DNA of 36,373 nucleotides, from the NCBI GenBank assembly GCA_946479475.1, contig CAMLGG010000019.1, forward strand, positions 1-36,373, read 5' to 3'. Source of the DNA: an uncultured Ideonella sp. GTDB taxonomy: Bacteria; Pseudomonadota; Gammaproteobacteria; Burkholderiales; Burkholderiaceae. How positions within the stretch are numbered: position 1 is the first letter of the stretch; each line of letters opens with the position of its first letter. The notes under the pieces are model-generated. The model saw nothing but the letters and a program-made list of their open reading frames with translations. It was not told where the DNA came from and did no database searches. The translations under genes were made by a program, and so were the position numbers. This document shows, in pieces, positions 28,085 to 36,373 of the stretch.

Positions 28085-28140
28085 GCTTGCTCCTGGCGGG
28101 TGGGCTTGCCGGGTGGGGCCTGGAGGGCCTGCCGACACAT
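28081..28140 (-). CDS. Possible 19-residue leader frame overlapping the small peptide gene
   Basis: ATG 28140 opens a 19-residue frame that ends in TGA overlapping the ATG of the 26-residue frame (ATGA). It starts 2 bases after the LexA-type box and has no ribosome site, so it would be read only from a very short leader. It could couple or gate translation of the second frame, or be meaningless. Confidence 0.2.
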   Translation of the reverse strand: MCRQALQAPPGKPTRQEQA

Positions 28141-28160
28141 GGCTGTATGAAAACACAGTA
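28141..28160 (-). promoter_or_regulatory. LexA-type SOS operator candidate with overlapping -10
   Basis: On the minus strand the site reads TACTGTGTTTTCATACAGCC. It has the CTGT-N8-ACAG core (28143-28158) and agrees with the enterobacterial LexA consensus at 14 of 20 positions, including TACTGT and ATACAG. TATACT (28157-28162, minus strand) overlaps it as a possible -10 element, so a bound repressor would block initiation. No good -35 is visible. The core is palindromic, so control of frmA (plus strand, 183 bases away) is formally possible but less likely. Confidence 0.5.
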
Positions 28161-28342
28161 TATCGCCAGTGTCGCGCGATGCGGCGGATCGCGGCGGGTC
28201 GGGACGAAGCTGCGGGCGCGCGTCGAGCCGACCCGGCGGGGCGAGGTCGACCAGGCCGATGCGCTCGCCCATGGGTGCACCCTCGGGCACCGCCCGAGCC
28301 ACTATGCTCGCGGCTTCGTCAAGGAACCGAAGCGGAGAAGCC

Positions 28343-29449
<1,107 letters not shown>

Positions 29450-29459
29450 GGTGCCCGCC

Positions 29460-30299
29460 ATGTTCGACACGCTCAGTGAGCACGCGTGCTTCGGCGGCGT
29501 GCAGGGCTTCTATCGCCACGAGTCCGCGCAGGTCGGCGCGCCGATGCGCTTCGGCGTGTACCGGCCGCCGCAGGCCGCGAGCGGCCCGTTGCCCGTGCTG
29601 CTCTACCTCGCGGGCCTGACCTGCACCGAGGAGACCTTCGCCATCAAGGCCGGTGCGCAGGCCCATGCGGCGCGCCACGGCCTGATGCTGGTGATGCCCG
29701 ACACCAGCCCGCGCAACACCGGCATCGAAGGCGCCACCGCCGACTGGGACTTCGGCGAGGGTGCGGGCTTCTACATCGATGCGACCGAGTCGCCCTGGGC
29801 CGCGCGCTTCCGCATGGAGAGCTGGCTGGTGCAGGAGCTTCTGCCCCTGGTGTCGCAGCACTTCGGCGGCGCGCCGGATCGCGTCGGCATCTTCGGCCAT
29901 TCGATGGGCGGCCACGGCGCGTTGACGCTGGCGCTGAAGCATCCGGAGCTGTTCCGCAGCGTCTCGGCATTCGCTCCCATCTGCGCGCCTTCACGCGTGC
30001 CCTGGGGCGAGAAGGCGTTCGGCCGCTACCTCGGGGCGGACAGGCAGGAGTGGCTGAAGCACGACGCCGTCGCGCTCATCGAATCGGGCTGCCGCACCGC
30101 GCCGCTGCTCGTCGACCAGGGCCTGGCGGACAAGTTCCTGGCCGAGCAGCTGAGCCCCGAGGCGCTGGAGCAGGCCTGCGCGCGCACCGGCCAGCCGCTG
30201 ACCCTGCGGCGCCATGCCGGCTACGACCATGGCTATTACTTCATCGCCACGTTCATCGGGGACCACTTCGCGCACCACGCCGAGGCGCTCTGCCCGTGA
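29460..30299 (+). CDS. fghA: S-formylglutathione hydrolase
   Basis: FghA hydrolyses S-formylglutathione to formate and glutathione, completing formaldehyde oxidation begun by FrmA. The 279-residue alpha/beta hydrolase (esterase D type) has the nucleophile Ser148 in GHSMGGHGAL, the oxyanion segment YLAGLTCTEETF and a C-terminal HAGYDHGYYFIATF bearing the catalytic His. ATG 29460 is preferred, with GAGG 8 bases upstream, over GTG 29451. It is co-transcribed with frmA. Confidence 0.95.
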   Translation: MFDTLSEHACFGGVQGFYRHESAQVGAPMRFGVYRPPQAASGPLPVLLYLAGLTCTEETFAIKAGAQAHAARHGLMLVMPDTSPRNTGIEGATADWDFGEGAGFYIDATESPWAARFRMESWLVQELLPLVSQHFGGAPDRVGIFGHSMGGHGALTLALKHPELFRSVSAFAPICAPSRVPWGEKAFGRYLGADRQEWLKHDAVALIESGCRTAPLLVDQGLADKFLAEQLSPEALEQACARTGQPLTLRRHAGYDHGYYFIATFIGDHFAHHAEALCP

Positions 30300-30374
30300 T
30301 CCGGAGGTGCCACGAAATGTGGCAGTCCGATGACGCCCATGGCGGATCAAGGGCTTGCGAACGCCCCGCCCAGC

Positions 30375-30383
30375 TTATCCACA
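30375..30383 (+). other. Single consensus DnaA box
   Basis: TTATCCACA matches the DnaA box consensus exactly, in the spacer between fghA and the ABM gene. A short stem (TGCCAC/GTGGCA, 30308-30324) lies nearby. With only one box and no origin genes around, it is not an origin; it may be chance or a DnaA titration or regulatory site. Confidence 0.35.
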
Positions 30384-30427
30384 GCCTTGTCCCCCAGGAC
30401 GGTGGACATCGGTGGGCGGCGGCGGCC

Positions 30428-30733
30428 TCAGGCCGGCCGGGTCTCTACCACACTCTCGGTGTGCACCACGGCGGGCGGCGCGGCGAAACACGGGCCGACG
30501 AGGCCGCGCCAGTCCTGGAACTCCTGCGAACCGCGGAAGTGCACGGTGTGGTCCTCCAGCGTCTCCCAGCGCACGATGAGCAGGTAGCGCGAAGGCTGCT
30601 CGACCACGCGGTTCAGCGTGAGGCCGTGGCAGCCCCTGGAGCGCAGGAACAGCGGGATGGCCTGGCGCACGCCGGCTTCGAAGTCGGGCTCCTTGCCGGG
30701 CTGGATGTCGATGGTGGCGATTTCGAGGATCAC
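30428..30733 (-). CDS. Antibiotic biosynthesis monooxygenase (ABM) domain protein
   Basis: The 101-residue product is a single ferredoxin-like ABM domain: ILEIATIDIQPGKEPDFEAG at the N-terminus, a central GCHGLTLNRVVEQPSRYLLIVRWETLEDH, and FRGSQEFQDWRGLVGPCF. Such dimeric proteins act as quinone-forming monooxygenases or as heme or stress-related proteins, and the substrate cannot be told. The start is GTG 30733 with AGGA about 8 bases upstream. It is convergent with fghA and divergent from the small basic protein gene. Confidence 0.85.
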   Translation of the reverse strand: MILEIATIDIQPGKEPDFEAGVRQAIPLFLRSRGCHGLTLNRVVEQPSRYLLIVRWETLEDHTVHFRGSQEFQDWRGLVGPCFAAPPAVVHTESVVETRPA

Positions 30734-30875
30734 GGGGGATGTCCTGGGTCAGTTCGAACCTGCCGATGGTAGAGGGCGCCGGCGCACCCGTCGGCCGCAG
30801 CCTGGGACGCGGCGATGGAGTGGAAACTTGTCCTGTGGCCGCGGTACATTGATCGATCCCATTCAGGAGAACGCC

Positions 30876-31028
30876 ATGCCCAAAGGCGAACAGCGCAGCA
30901 ACAAGATGGCCAAGAAGCCCAAGAAGGACACCAGCCTTCCTAATGAGTCTTCGAGCCCTTCCACCCGGCCCGTGGCCCCGGTCACGGCGGTGATGCCCAA
31001 GGGCAAGCTGAAGAACAAGGGTCCCTGA
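30876..31028 (+). CDS. Small basic hypothetical protein
   Basis: The 50-residue product opens MPKGEQRSNKMAKKPKKDTS and closes VMPKGKLKNKGP. It is lysine-rich and without hydrophobic segments, likely disordered. Similar short QRSN-KxAKKPKKD proteins are common as conserved hypotheticals in Burkholderiales, by recollection of the pattern. AGGAG at 30864-30868 gives a strong start. The Shine-Dalgarno sequence of the next gene begins 2 bases after its stop, so the two are probably co-transcribed. A nucleic acid- or ribosome-related role is only a guess from charge. Confidence 0.8.
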   Translation: MPKGEQRSNKMAKKPKKDTSLPNESSSPSTRPVAPVTAVMPKGKLKNKGP

Positions 31029-31040
31029 AAAGGAGCGGCC

Positions 31041-31670
31041 GTGTCCCTGCAGGTGTGGTTCGCATTCGTCGGCGCGTCCGCCGTGCTGCTCGTCATCCCC
31101 GGTCCCACCATCCTCACGGTCATCAGCTACTCGATGGCCCAGGGCCGGCGGGCCAATGTCCCGCTGGTGGCAGCGGTGGCGCTCGGTGACTCCACCGCCC
31201 TGGTGGTGTCGCTCCTGGGACTCGGCGCGCTCCTGGCCGCCTCGGCCTTCTGGTTCACGGTGGTCAAGCTCGCTGGCGGCCTCTACCTGCTCTACCTGGG
31301 CACCAGGCTGCTGCGCGCCGGTGTCTCGCCGGCCGCCCAGGCCGTCCAGGCGGGCGGCACGGGCTCCCGCTGGCGCCTGTTCGCCAGCACCTACCTGGTC
31401 ACGGCGCTCAACCCGAAGGGCATCGTCTTCTTCGTGGCCTTCCTGCCGCAGTTCATCCAGGCGGGCGCGGATGTTTCGCGTCAGCTCTGGGTGCTGGCCC
31501 TGACCTTCGTCGTGATGGCCACCCTCAACGCCACCCTCTACGCCGTGTTCGCGAGCAACGCGCGCCGCTTTCTCTCCTCGTCATCGGCCCGGCGCGGCTT
31601 CGACCTCGCCGGCGGCTCGCTGATGTCGGCGGCCGGCGTGTGGGCACTGCTGGCGAAGCGGCCGGCGTGA
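31041..31670 (+). CDS. LysE/RhtB family amino-acid exporter
   Basis: The 209-residue inner-membrane protein has about six hydrophobic segments and the family opening VWFAFVGASAVLLVIPGPTILTVISYSMAQGRR split across its first helix and loop. The conserved ALNPKGIVFFVAFLPQFI segment (about 121-138) is also present. Members export amino acids such as threonine, homoserine or lysine; the substrate is not readable. GTG 31041 follows AAGGAG at 31030-31035. Its stop overlaps the start of the FMN reductase gene by four bases. Confidence 0.92.
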   Translation: MSLQVWFAFVGASAVLLVIPGPTILTVISYSMAQGRRANVPLVAAVALGDSTALVVSLLGLGALLAASAFWFTVVKLAGGLYLLYLGTRLLRAGVSPAAQAVQAGGTGSRWRLFASTYLVTALNPKGIVFFVAFLPQFIQAGADVSRQLWVLALTFVVMATLNATLYAVFASNARRFLSSSSARRGFDLAGGSLMSAAGVWALLAKRPA

Positions 31671-32215
31671 AGCTGCTGGCCATCCCCGGCAGCCTTCGGT
31701 CGGCGTCGATCAATGCAGCCTTCTGTCGCGTCGCGGCGCGCCTGGCACCGCCGGCATTCGAGGTCCGGGTGTTCACCGGCCTGGCCGACCTCCCCCTTTT
31801 CAATCCGGACCTCGAACCGACGCCGCCCGCTGCAGTGACCGGCCTTCGTGCCGAGGTCGCGCAGGCGGACTTGTTGCTCATCGCCAGCCCGGAGTACGCC
31901 CACGGCGTCGCCGGGCCGATGAAGAACGCCCTCGACTGGCTGGTCAGCTTCGAAGGCACGGTGGGCAAGGCGGTCGCCCTGGTGAACACCTCGCCGCGCG
32001 CCCATCACGCCTACGAAAGCCTGCGGGAGATCCTCCGGACCATGTCCACCCGGCTCGTCGCCGAGGCGGCGATCCCGTTGCTGGGCGCCTGCACGACGGA
32101 GGAGGCCATGATGGAGTCGGCGCCGGTCAGGAGCGCGGCGAGGGACATGTTCGAGGCCATCGCCGTTCAAGGGGCCGGCGCGCGCGCTTCCGGCCCCAGC
32201 TTTCCCTTGGCCTGA
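31667..32215 (+). CDS. NADPH-dependent FMN reductase family protein
   Basis: The 182-residue flavodoxin-like protein starts KLLAIPGSLRSASINAA, the FMN-phosphate loop, and has SPEYAHGVAGPMKNALDWL (about 78-96), the signature of the NADPH-FMN/azo-quinone reductase group. It probably reduces quinones, azo dyes or metal ions using FMN. GTG 31667 is the likely start because it overlaps the lysE-type stop (GTGA) and begins directly at the conserved strand. Confidence 0.9.
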   Translation: MKLLAIPGSLRSASINAAFCRVAARLAPPAFEVRVFTGLADLPLFNPDLEPTPPAAVTGLRAEVAQADLLLIASPEYAHGVAGPMKNALDWLVSFEGTVGKAVALVNTSPRAHHAYESLREILRTMSTRLVAEAAIPLLGACTTEEAMMESAPVRSAARDMFEAIAVQGAGARASGPSFPLA

Positions 32216-32356
32216 GGAATGCCGCCGACGGCCCGGCCGTGCAGCGGGCCACGGGCGGCAAACTCGCGTTGCCATCGTTCAGGCGTCCTCGGCATACTTG
32301 GCGCACCCTGAGCGCCTGCAGCGCCGCACGGAACATCTCTTGGGAAGGCCGCCACC

Positions 32357-32746
32357 GTGATCCAGATGTTCACCCGCCACGAAGCCTTGCGCGTCAAGGC
32401 GGTGGCGATCGGCGTGGCGGTGGCGAGCTGGATCTTTCCGATCTCGGTGGCCCTGTTCGCGGTGTCTTCGCTGCGGCCCTGGGCGCTCGTCGGCTTCGCG
32501 CTCGGCGCGGGGCTTCTGGCGGTGTCGGTGGTGCTTGGCTGGTCGCTCTACTGCCCATGGTGCTGCGGGCGGCTCTTCTTCGTCGCCTCGATGGCGAATT
32601 CGCCCAGCCCGAGCCAGCTGTGGCGCCAGTTCGCGCCCTACGACATCCTGGTCAAGGACCGCATGATGTGCCCGCACTGCCGTTCGCGGTTCGCCCTGCC
32701 CGGCGGCAAGGCGGCCTCGATCGTCCAGCCTACGGAGCGCATCTGA
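32357..32746 (+). CDS. Membrane protein with zinc-ribbon-like cysteine pairs
   Basis: The 129-residue product has two hydrophobic segments (about 15-37 and 42-64). A soluble part follows with CPWCC (66-70) and CPHC (105-108), two cysteine pairs spaced 35 residues apart as in a zinc ribbon or rubredoxin-like knuckle. The family is not recognised. GTG 32357, with GGGAAGG about 9 bases upstream, is preferred over ATG 32366. It stands alone, with 141 bases before it and a REP-like repeat after it. Confidence 0.75.
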   Translation: MIQMFTRHEALRVKAVAIGVAVASWIFPISVALFAVSSLRPWALVGFALGAGLLAVSVVLGWSLYCPWCCGRLFFVASMANSPSPSQLWRQFAPYDILVKDRMMCPHCRSRFALPGGKAASIVQPTERI

Positions 32747-32799
32747 GACTGATGCGGTGAGGCCACGCAGCACGCGAGGCCCGACGACCGGGCGGTGGG

Positions 32800-32882
32800 C
32801 CCTTCGACGAGCTCAGGGTGAACGGAGAGGAAGGTTCCGGCCCTTCGCACAACTCCACCGTTCGGCCTGAGCCTGACGAAGG
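32800..32882. repeat. REP-like inverted repeat
   Basis: Left arm CCCTTCGACGAGCTCAGGGT plus GAACGG (32800-32825) and right arm CCGTTCGGCCTGAGCCTGAC plus GAAGG (32858-32882) are imperfect inverted copies. About 20 of 26 positions match around a 32-base spacer. The arm resembles the CCTTCGACAGGCTCAGGGCG palindromic element dispersed in many proteobacterial genomes. It sits between two convergent genes, where it could end both transcripts. Confidence 0.75.
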
Positions 32883-32931
32883 CGAGAGCCCTGTGCAGCG
32901 GACGCTGCCAGACAAGAGGGGGCATGCAGGA

Positions 32932-34347
32932 TCAACCCGCTTCCCAAGCCCCGCCCAGCGCTCTCACCAGCCCCACCGTTGCCTGGAAGCGGGCAGCGCG
33001 AACCTGCACGGCCTGCCGCCGGTTGGCGAGCTCGCTGCGTTGCGCATCCAGCAGCTCGAGCTGGCTCACGAGGCCGTTTCGATAGCGCGAGTCCGAGAGC
33101 GCCGTTGCCCGGCTGGCCGAATCGACCGCCTGGCCCACGGCCTCGGCCTGTTCGCCGAGCAGCCGCAGCGCGGCGAGCTCGTCCTCGACGTCGCGGAAGG
33201 CGACGAGCACCTGCTCGCGATAACCAGCGGCCGCGGCGTCGAGCTGCGCCGCCGCGCCGGTCACGGCCGCCTCGCGCCTTCCGCCATCGAAGATCGGCAG
33301 CGAGAGCAGGGCGCCCACGCCCCATGCCCGGGTGGACCACTTGAAGAGGTCACCGAGGTCGGTCGAGGCATAGCCGCCGTTCGCCGTCAACGAGAGGTTG
33401 GGGAACCACGCAGTCTGCGCGACGCCCAGGCGCGCCTGCGCGGCCAACAGCGATTGCTGCGCGGCCGACACGTCGGGCCGGCGGGCCAGCACGGTGGCCG
33501 GGACGCCGGCCGGGATGGCCGGCAGGGTGCCGTCCCACGAAGGCGCCTCGGCCAGCGTGAAGCCGGACGCCACCTCGCCCACGAGCACGGCCAGCGCGTG
33601 TTCGAGCGTCGCGCGCTGGCGATCCAGCGCCAGCGCCTGCGAGCGGGTCGCCGCCACCTCGGAGCGCACGCGGGCGAGGTCGAGCTCGGCGATGTCGCCG
33701 GCGCGGTAGCGCTTGTCGACCAGTCGCTCGGTCTCTTCGTAGGCCGTGACGGTCTGGCGCACCAGGCGCCGCTCGGCATCCAAAGCCCGCAAGGCGAAGT
33801 ACGACTGCGCAACCTGCGACTGCACCAGCAGCCGCGTGCTCTGCAGCAGCGCCTCGCTGGCCTGCGCATCGAGCCGGGCGGCATCGCTGGCCTTGGCGAT
33901 GCGGCCGAAGAGGTCGGCCTCGTAGGACAGCGTGGCGCCCACCGTGCCGAGGTTGCCGGCCGTGCCGCTGGCCTGGGCCAGGGGACCGCCCTGGCGCGTG
34001 ACCTGCGCGGCGGCGCCGAGTTGCGGCCAGCGGTCCGCGTCGGCGCTCTTCACGAGCGAGCGGGCCTGGGCGAGCCGAGCGGCAGCGAGCTGCAGGCTGG
34101 TGCTGTCGCGCTCGGCGCGTGCGACGAGCTCGTCGAGCACCGGATCGCCGAAGGCCTTCCACCACGTGCCGCGGGCCTGGCCTTCGGCCGGCGGGGCGAC
34201 CGTCAGGCGGCCGTCGGCCGCGGCCAGTTCCTTGAATGCTGCCGGGGTGGCGGGCATCGCATGCGATGGCTCCGCCGGGGCGGTGGCGCAGCCGGCGAGC
34301 ACGAGGGCCGCGACCAGGGGAAGCAGGGTTCGAGCAAAGTTCTTCAT
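32932..34347 (-). CDS. NodT/OprM-type outer-membrane efflux lipoprotein
   Basis: This is the outer-membrane channel of an RND efflux system, working with the AcrB-type pump just upstream. The product from ATG 34347 has a lipoprotein signal, MKNFARTLLPLVAALVLAGC, with the lipidated Cys20. Two repeated OEP helical/beta halves follow (SYEADLFGRIAKASDAARLDAQ in the first, LLSLPIFDGGRREAAVTGA in the second). It has the usual WWKAFGDPVLDELV opening of the NodT group. ATG 34365, overlapping the pump stop by 8 bases, is an alternative start. Length (about 471) is normal. The adaptor (AcrA-type) gene is expected beyond the right edge. Confidence 0.92.
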   Translation of the reverse strand: MKNFARTLLPLVAALVLAGCATAPAEPSHAMPATPAAFKELAAADGRLTVAPPAEGQARGTWWKAFGDPVLDELVARAERDSTSLQLAAARLAQARSLVKSADADRWPQLGAAAQVTRQGGPLAQASGTAGNLGTVGATLSYEADLFGRIAKASDAARLDAQASEALLQSTRLLVQSQVAQSYFALRALDAERRLVRQTVTAYEETERLVDKRYRAGDIAELDLARVRSEVAATRSQALALDRQRATLEHALAVLVGEVASGFTLAEAPSWDGTLPAIPAGVPATVLARRPDVSAAQQSLLAAQARLGVAQTAWFPNLSLTANGGYASTDLGDLFKWSTRAWGVGALLSLPIFDGGRREAAVTGAAAQLDAAAAGYREQVLVAFRDVEDELAALRLLGEQAEAVGQAVDSASRATALSDSRYRNGLVSQLELLDAQRSELANRRQAVQVRAARFQATVGLVRALGGAWEAG

Positions 34348-34357
34348 GTCGTTCTTC

Positions 34358-36373
34358 TCACTCATGGTCAGCCCTCGGCGCGGCGATGACCGGCTTGGCA
34401 GAACCACCGGAACCCGCGAAGGCTTCGAGATGCGGCACCGCGCCGTGCAGCTTCAGCGTGCGGTTGCCGGCGAGGCGCCGCAGCAGCACGTAGAACACGG
34501 GCGTCAGGAAAAGGCCGAAGGCGGTCACGCCGATCATCCCGGTGAACACGGCCACGCCCATGGCGCGCCGCATCTCGGAGCCGGCGCCGGTGGAGAGCAC
34601 CAGCGGCAGCACGCCCATCACGAAGGCCATCGAGGTCATCAGGATGGGGCGCAGCCGCAGCCGGGCTGCCTCCACCGCCGCCTGCAGCGGCGAGCGTCCG
34701 GCGAACTCCAGCTCGCGGGCGAACTCCACGATCAGGATCGCGTTCTTCGCCGACAGCCCCACCAGCACCATCAGGCCGATCTGGGTGAAGACGTTGTTGT
34801 CTCCCTTCGAGAGCCAGACGCCCGTCATCGCGGCAAACAGGCCCATCGGCACGATCAGGATGATGGCCAGCGGCAGTGTCAGGCTCTCGTACTGCGCCGC
34901 GAGCACCAGGAACACCAGCAGGATCGCGAGGGGGAACACCCACACCGCGGAGTTGCCGGCCAGGATCTCCTGGTAGGTCAGCTCGGTCCACTCGTAGCTG
35001 ATGCCCTTGGGCAGCGTCTCGGCGGCGATGCGCTTGACGGCGTCCTGCGCCTGGCCGGACGAGTAGCCCGGCGCCGGGCCGCCGTTGATGTCGGCGGAGA
35101 GGAAGCCGTTGTAGCGCATGGCACGCTCCGGGCCGACAGTGGGGCCGACCTTCAGCAGCGCCGAAAGAGGCACCATCTCGCCCGTCGCCGAGCGCACCTT
35201 CAGCTGGCCGATGTCCTCCGCCTTCGCGCGGTACTGCGCATCGGCCTGCACCCGCACCGAGTACGTCCGGCCGAACTTGTTGAAGTCGTTGACGTACAGG
35301 CTGCCGAGGTAGACCTGCATGGTCTCGAAGATGTCCGTCACCGCCACGCCGAGCTGCCGCGCCTTGGTGCGGTCCACGTCGGCGTAGAGCTGCGGCACGT
35401 TCACCTGGTAGCTGGTGAACAGGCCCGCCAGCTCCGGCGTCTGCTGCGCCTTGGCCATGAAGGCCTTGACCGCGCCGTCGAGTGCTTCGTAGCCGAGCGA
35501 GCCGCGGTCCTCCAGCTGCAGCTTGAAGCCGCCGGTCGTGCCCAGGCCCTGCACCGGCGGGGGCGGGAAGATCACGACGAAGGCATCCTGGATCTGCTGG
35601 AACTGCTGGTTCAGCGCGCCGGCGATGGCGCCTGCGCTGTTGGCAGCACCGGGCCGCTCGTCGAAATCCTTCAGCGTCGCGAAGACGATGCCGGAGTTGG
35701 CGCTGTTGGTGAAGCCGTTGATCGACAGGCCGGGGAAGGACACGGCATGGTCGACGCCGGGCTGCTTCATCACGATGTCGCTCATGCGGCGGATCACGTC
35801 CTCGGTGCGGTCCAGCGTGGCGCCATCGGGCAGCTGGGCGAAGCCGATCAGGTACTGCTTGTCCTGCGCCGGCACGAAGCCCTTCGGCACGATGTTGAAC
35901 AGGGCGAAGGTCGCCGCCGCGAGGGCGAGGTACACGCCCAGCATCACCGACTTGCGCGAGATGGCTCGCGTGACGCCGCCGCTGTAGCCTTCGGCGCCGC
36001 GCCGGAACAGCCGGTTGAAGCCGGCGAAGAAGCGGCCGAAGACCTTGTCCATGCCGCGCGTCAGCCAGTCCTTGGGCTCGCCGTGGCCCTTGAGCAGCAG
36101 CGCGGCCAGCGCCGGCGAAAGCGTCAGCGAGTTGATGGCCGAGATGACAGTGGACATCGCGATCGTCATCGCGAACTGGCGGTAGAACTGCCCCGTCAGG
36201 CCGCTGATGAAGGCCAGCGGCACGAACACGGCCACCAGCACCAGCGCGATCGCGATGATCGGGCCCGAGACCTCGCGCATCGCACGGTAGGTCGCCTCGC
36301 GGGGGGAGAGTCCCGCCTCGATGTTGCGCTCGACGTTCTCGACCACCACGATGGCGTCGTCCACCACGATGCC
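34358..36373 (-). CDS. RND (HAE1) multidrug efflux pump, N-terminal part outside window
   Basis: The visible 671 residues are the C-terminal two thirds of an AcrB/MexB-type inner-membrane proton antiporter. The visible part begins in the fourth membrane helix with VVDDAIVVVENVERN, carrying the Asp-Asp proton-relay pair, and continues through helices 5-6. It then covers the second periplasmic domain (NIVPKGFVPAQDKQYLIGFA onward) and the last helices, with the relay lysine in GLSAKNAILIVEFARE. The frame is open to the last base, so the start lies beyond 36373. The NodT-type gene follows in the same operon. Substrates cannot be predicted. Confidence 0.95.
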   Translation of the reverse strand, partial: GIVVDDAIVVVENVERNIEAGLSPREATYRAMREVSGPIIAIALVLVAVFVPLAFISGLTGQFYRQFAMTIAMSTVISAINSLTLSPALAALLLKGHGEPKDWLTRGMDKVFGRFFAGFNRLFRRGAEGYSGGVTRAISRKSVMLGVYLALAAATFALFNIVPKGFVPAQDKQYLIGFAQLPDGATLDRTEDVIRRMSDIVMKQPGVDHAVSFPGLSINGFTNSANSGIVFATLKDFDERPGAANSAGAIAGALNQQFQQIQDAFVVIFPPPPVQGLGTTGGFKLQLEDRGSLGYEALDGAVKAFMAKAQQTPELAGLFTSYQVNVPQLYADVDRTKARQLGVAVTDIFETMQVYLGSLYVNDFNKFGRTYSVRVQADAQYRAKAEDIGQLKVRSATGEMVPLSALLKVGPTVGPERAMRYNGFLSADINGGPAPGYSSGQAQDAVKRIAAETLPKGISYEWTELTYQEILAGNSAVWVFPLAILLVFLVLAAQYESLTLPLAIILIVPMGLFAAMTGVWLSKGDNNVFTQIGLMVLVGLSAKNAILIVEFARELEFAGRSPLQAAVEAARLRLRPILMTSMAFVMGVLPLVLSTGAGSEMRRAMGVAVFTGMIGVTAFGLFLTPVFYVLLRRLAGNRTLKLHGAVPHLEAFAGSGGSAKPVIAAPRADHE

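Noticed and set aside
28141..28342. LexA-type box as a regulator of frmA
   Set aside because: The palindrome works in both directions, but the frmA start is 183 bases away with no overlapping plus-strand promoter, whereas a -10 element overlaps the box on the minus strand.

Overview
The window reads as chromosomal DNA of a high-G+C betaproteobacterium of the order Burkholderiales, most like the Rubrivivax/Leptothrix/Roseateles group. This is inferred from the order leuD-leuB-asd-fimV-truA-trpF-trpB-trpA-accD-folC-SPOR-cvpA-purF-metZ-gltX and from a FimV/TruA/TrpFBA arrangement typical of that order. The exact genus cannot be fixed by reading alone.

Positions 1-18200 are a dense plus-strand block of housekeeping genes. 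They cover leucine synthesis (leuD, leuB, with a sulfotransferase-like gene wedged between them), aspartate semialdehyde dehydrogenase, the polar hub protein FimV, tRNA pseudouridine synthase, the end of tryptophan synthesis (trpF, trpB, trpA), acetyl-CoA carboxylase beta (accD), folate polyglutamylation (folC), a SPOR protein, CvpA, PurF, MetZ and glutamyl-tRNA synthetase. Two copies of a C-run/G-run palindromic intergenic repeat sit just before truA and trpA. Clear hairpin terminators follow asd and, with a short T-run, accD. Three tRNA genes (Ala-GGC, Glu-TTC, Asp-GTC) follow gltX and close with a strong terminator.

Positions 18575-24963 are an accessory catabolic region on the minus strand. 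One operon reads hpaH, hpaI, hpaE, hpaD, a fumarylacetoacetate-hydrolase-family gene, the N-terminal stub of a second aldehyde dehydrogenase (pseudogene), and a solo B3/B4-domain protein. Together the intact genes encode most of the homoprotocatechuate meta-cleavage route to succinate semialdehyde and pyruvate, but no HpaF isomerase, hydroxylase, transporter or regulator is present here.

Positions 25192-32746 are mixed. They hold an unrecognised 357-residue protein, a membrane-anchored DUF305 protein, an orphan Rieske protein without petB/petC, a glutathione-dependent formaldehyde detoxification pair (frmA, fghA), an ABM-family monooxygenase-like protein, a small basic protein coupled to a LysE exporter and an NADPH-FMN reductase, and a membrane zinc-ribbon-like protein. 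Between petA and frmA lies a 562-base spacer that carries a LexA-type operator followed on the minus strand by a 26-codon ORF with a good ribosome binding site and a cationic, tryptophan-rich product. This is the best candidate here for something undescribed.

The right end (32932-36373, minus strand) is an RND multidrug efflux pair: the C-terminal two thirds of an AcrB-type pump and its NodT-type outer-membrane lipoprotein, separated from the zinc-ribbon gene by a REP-like inverted repeat.
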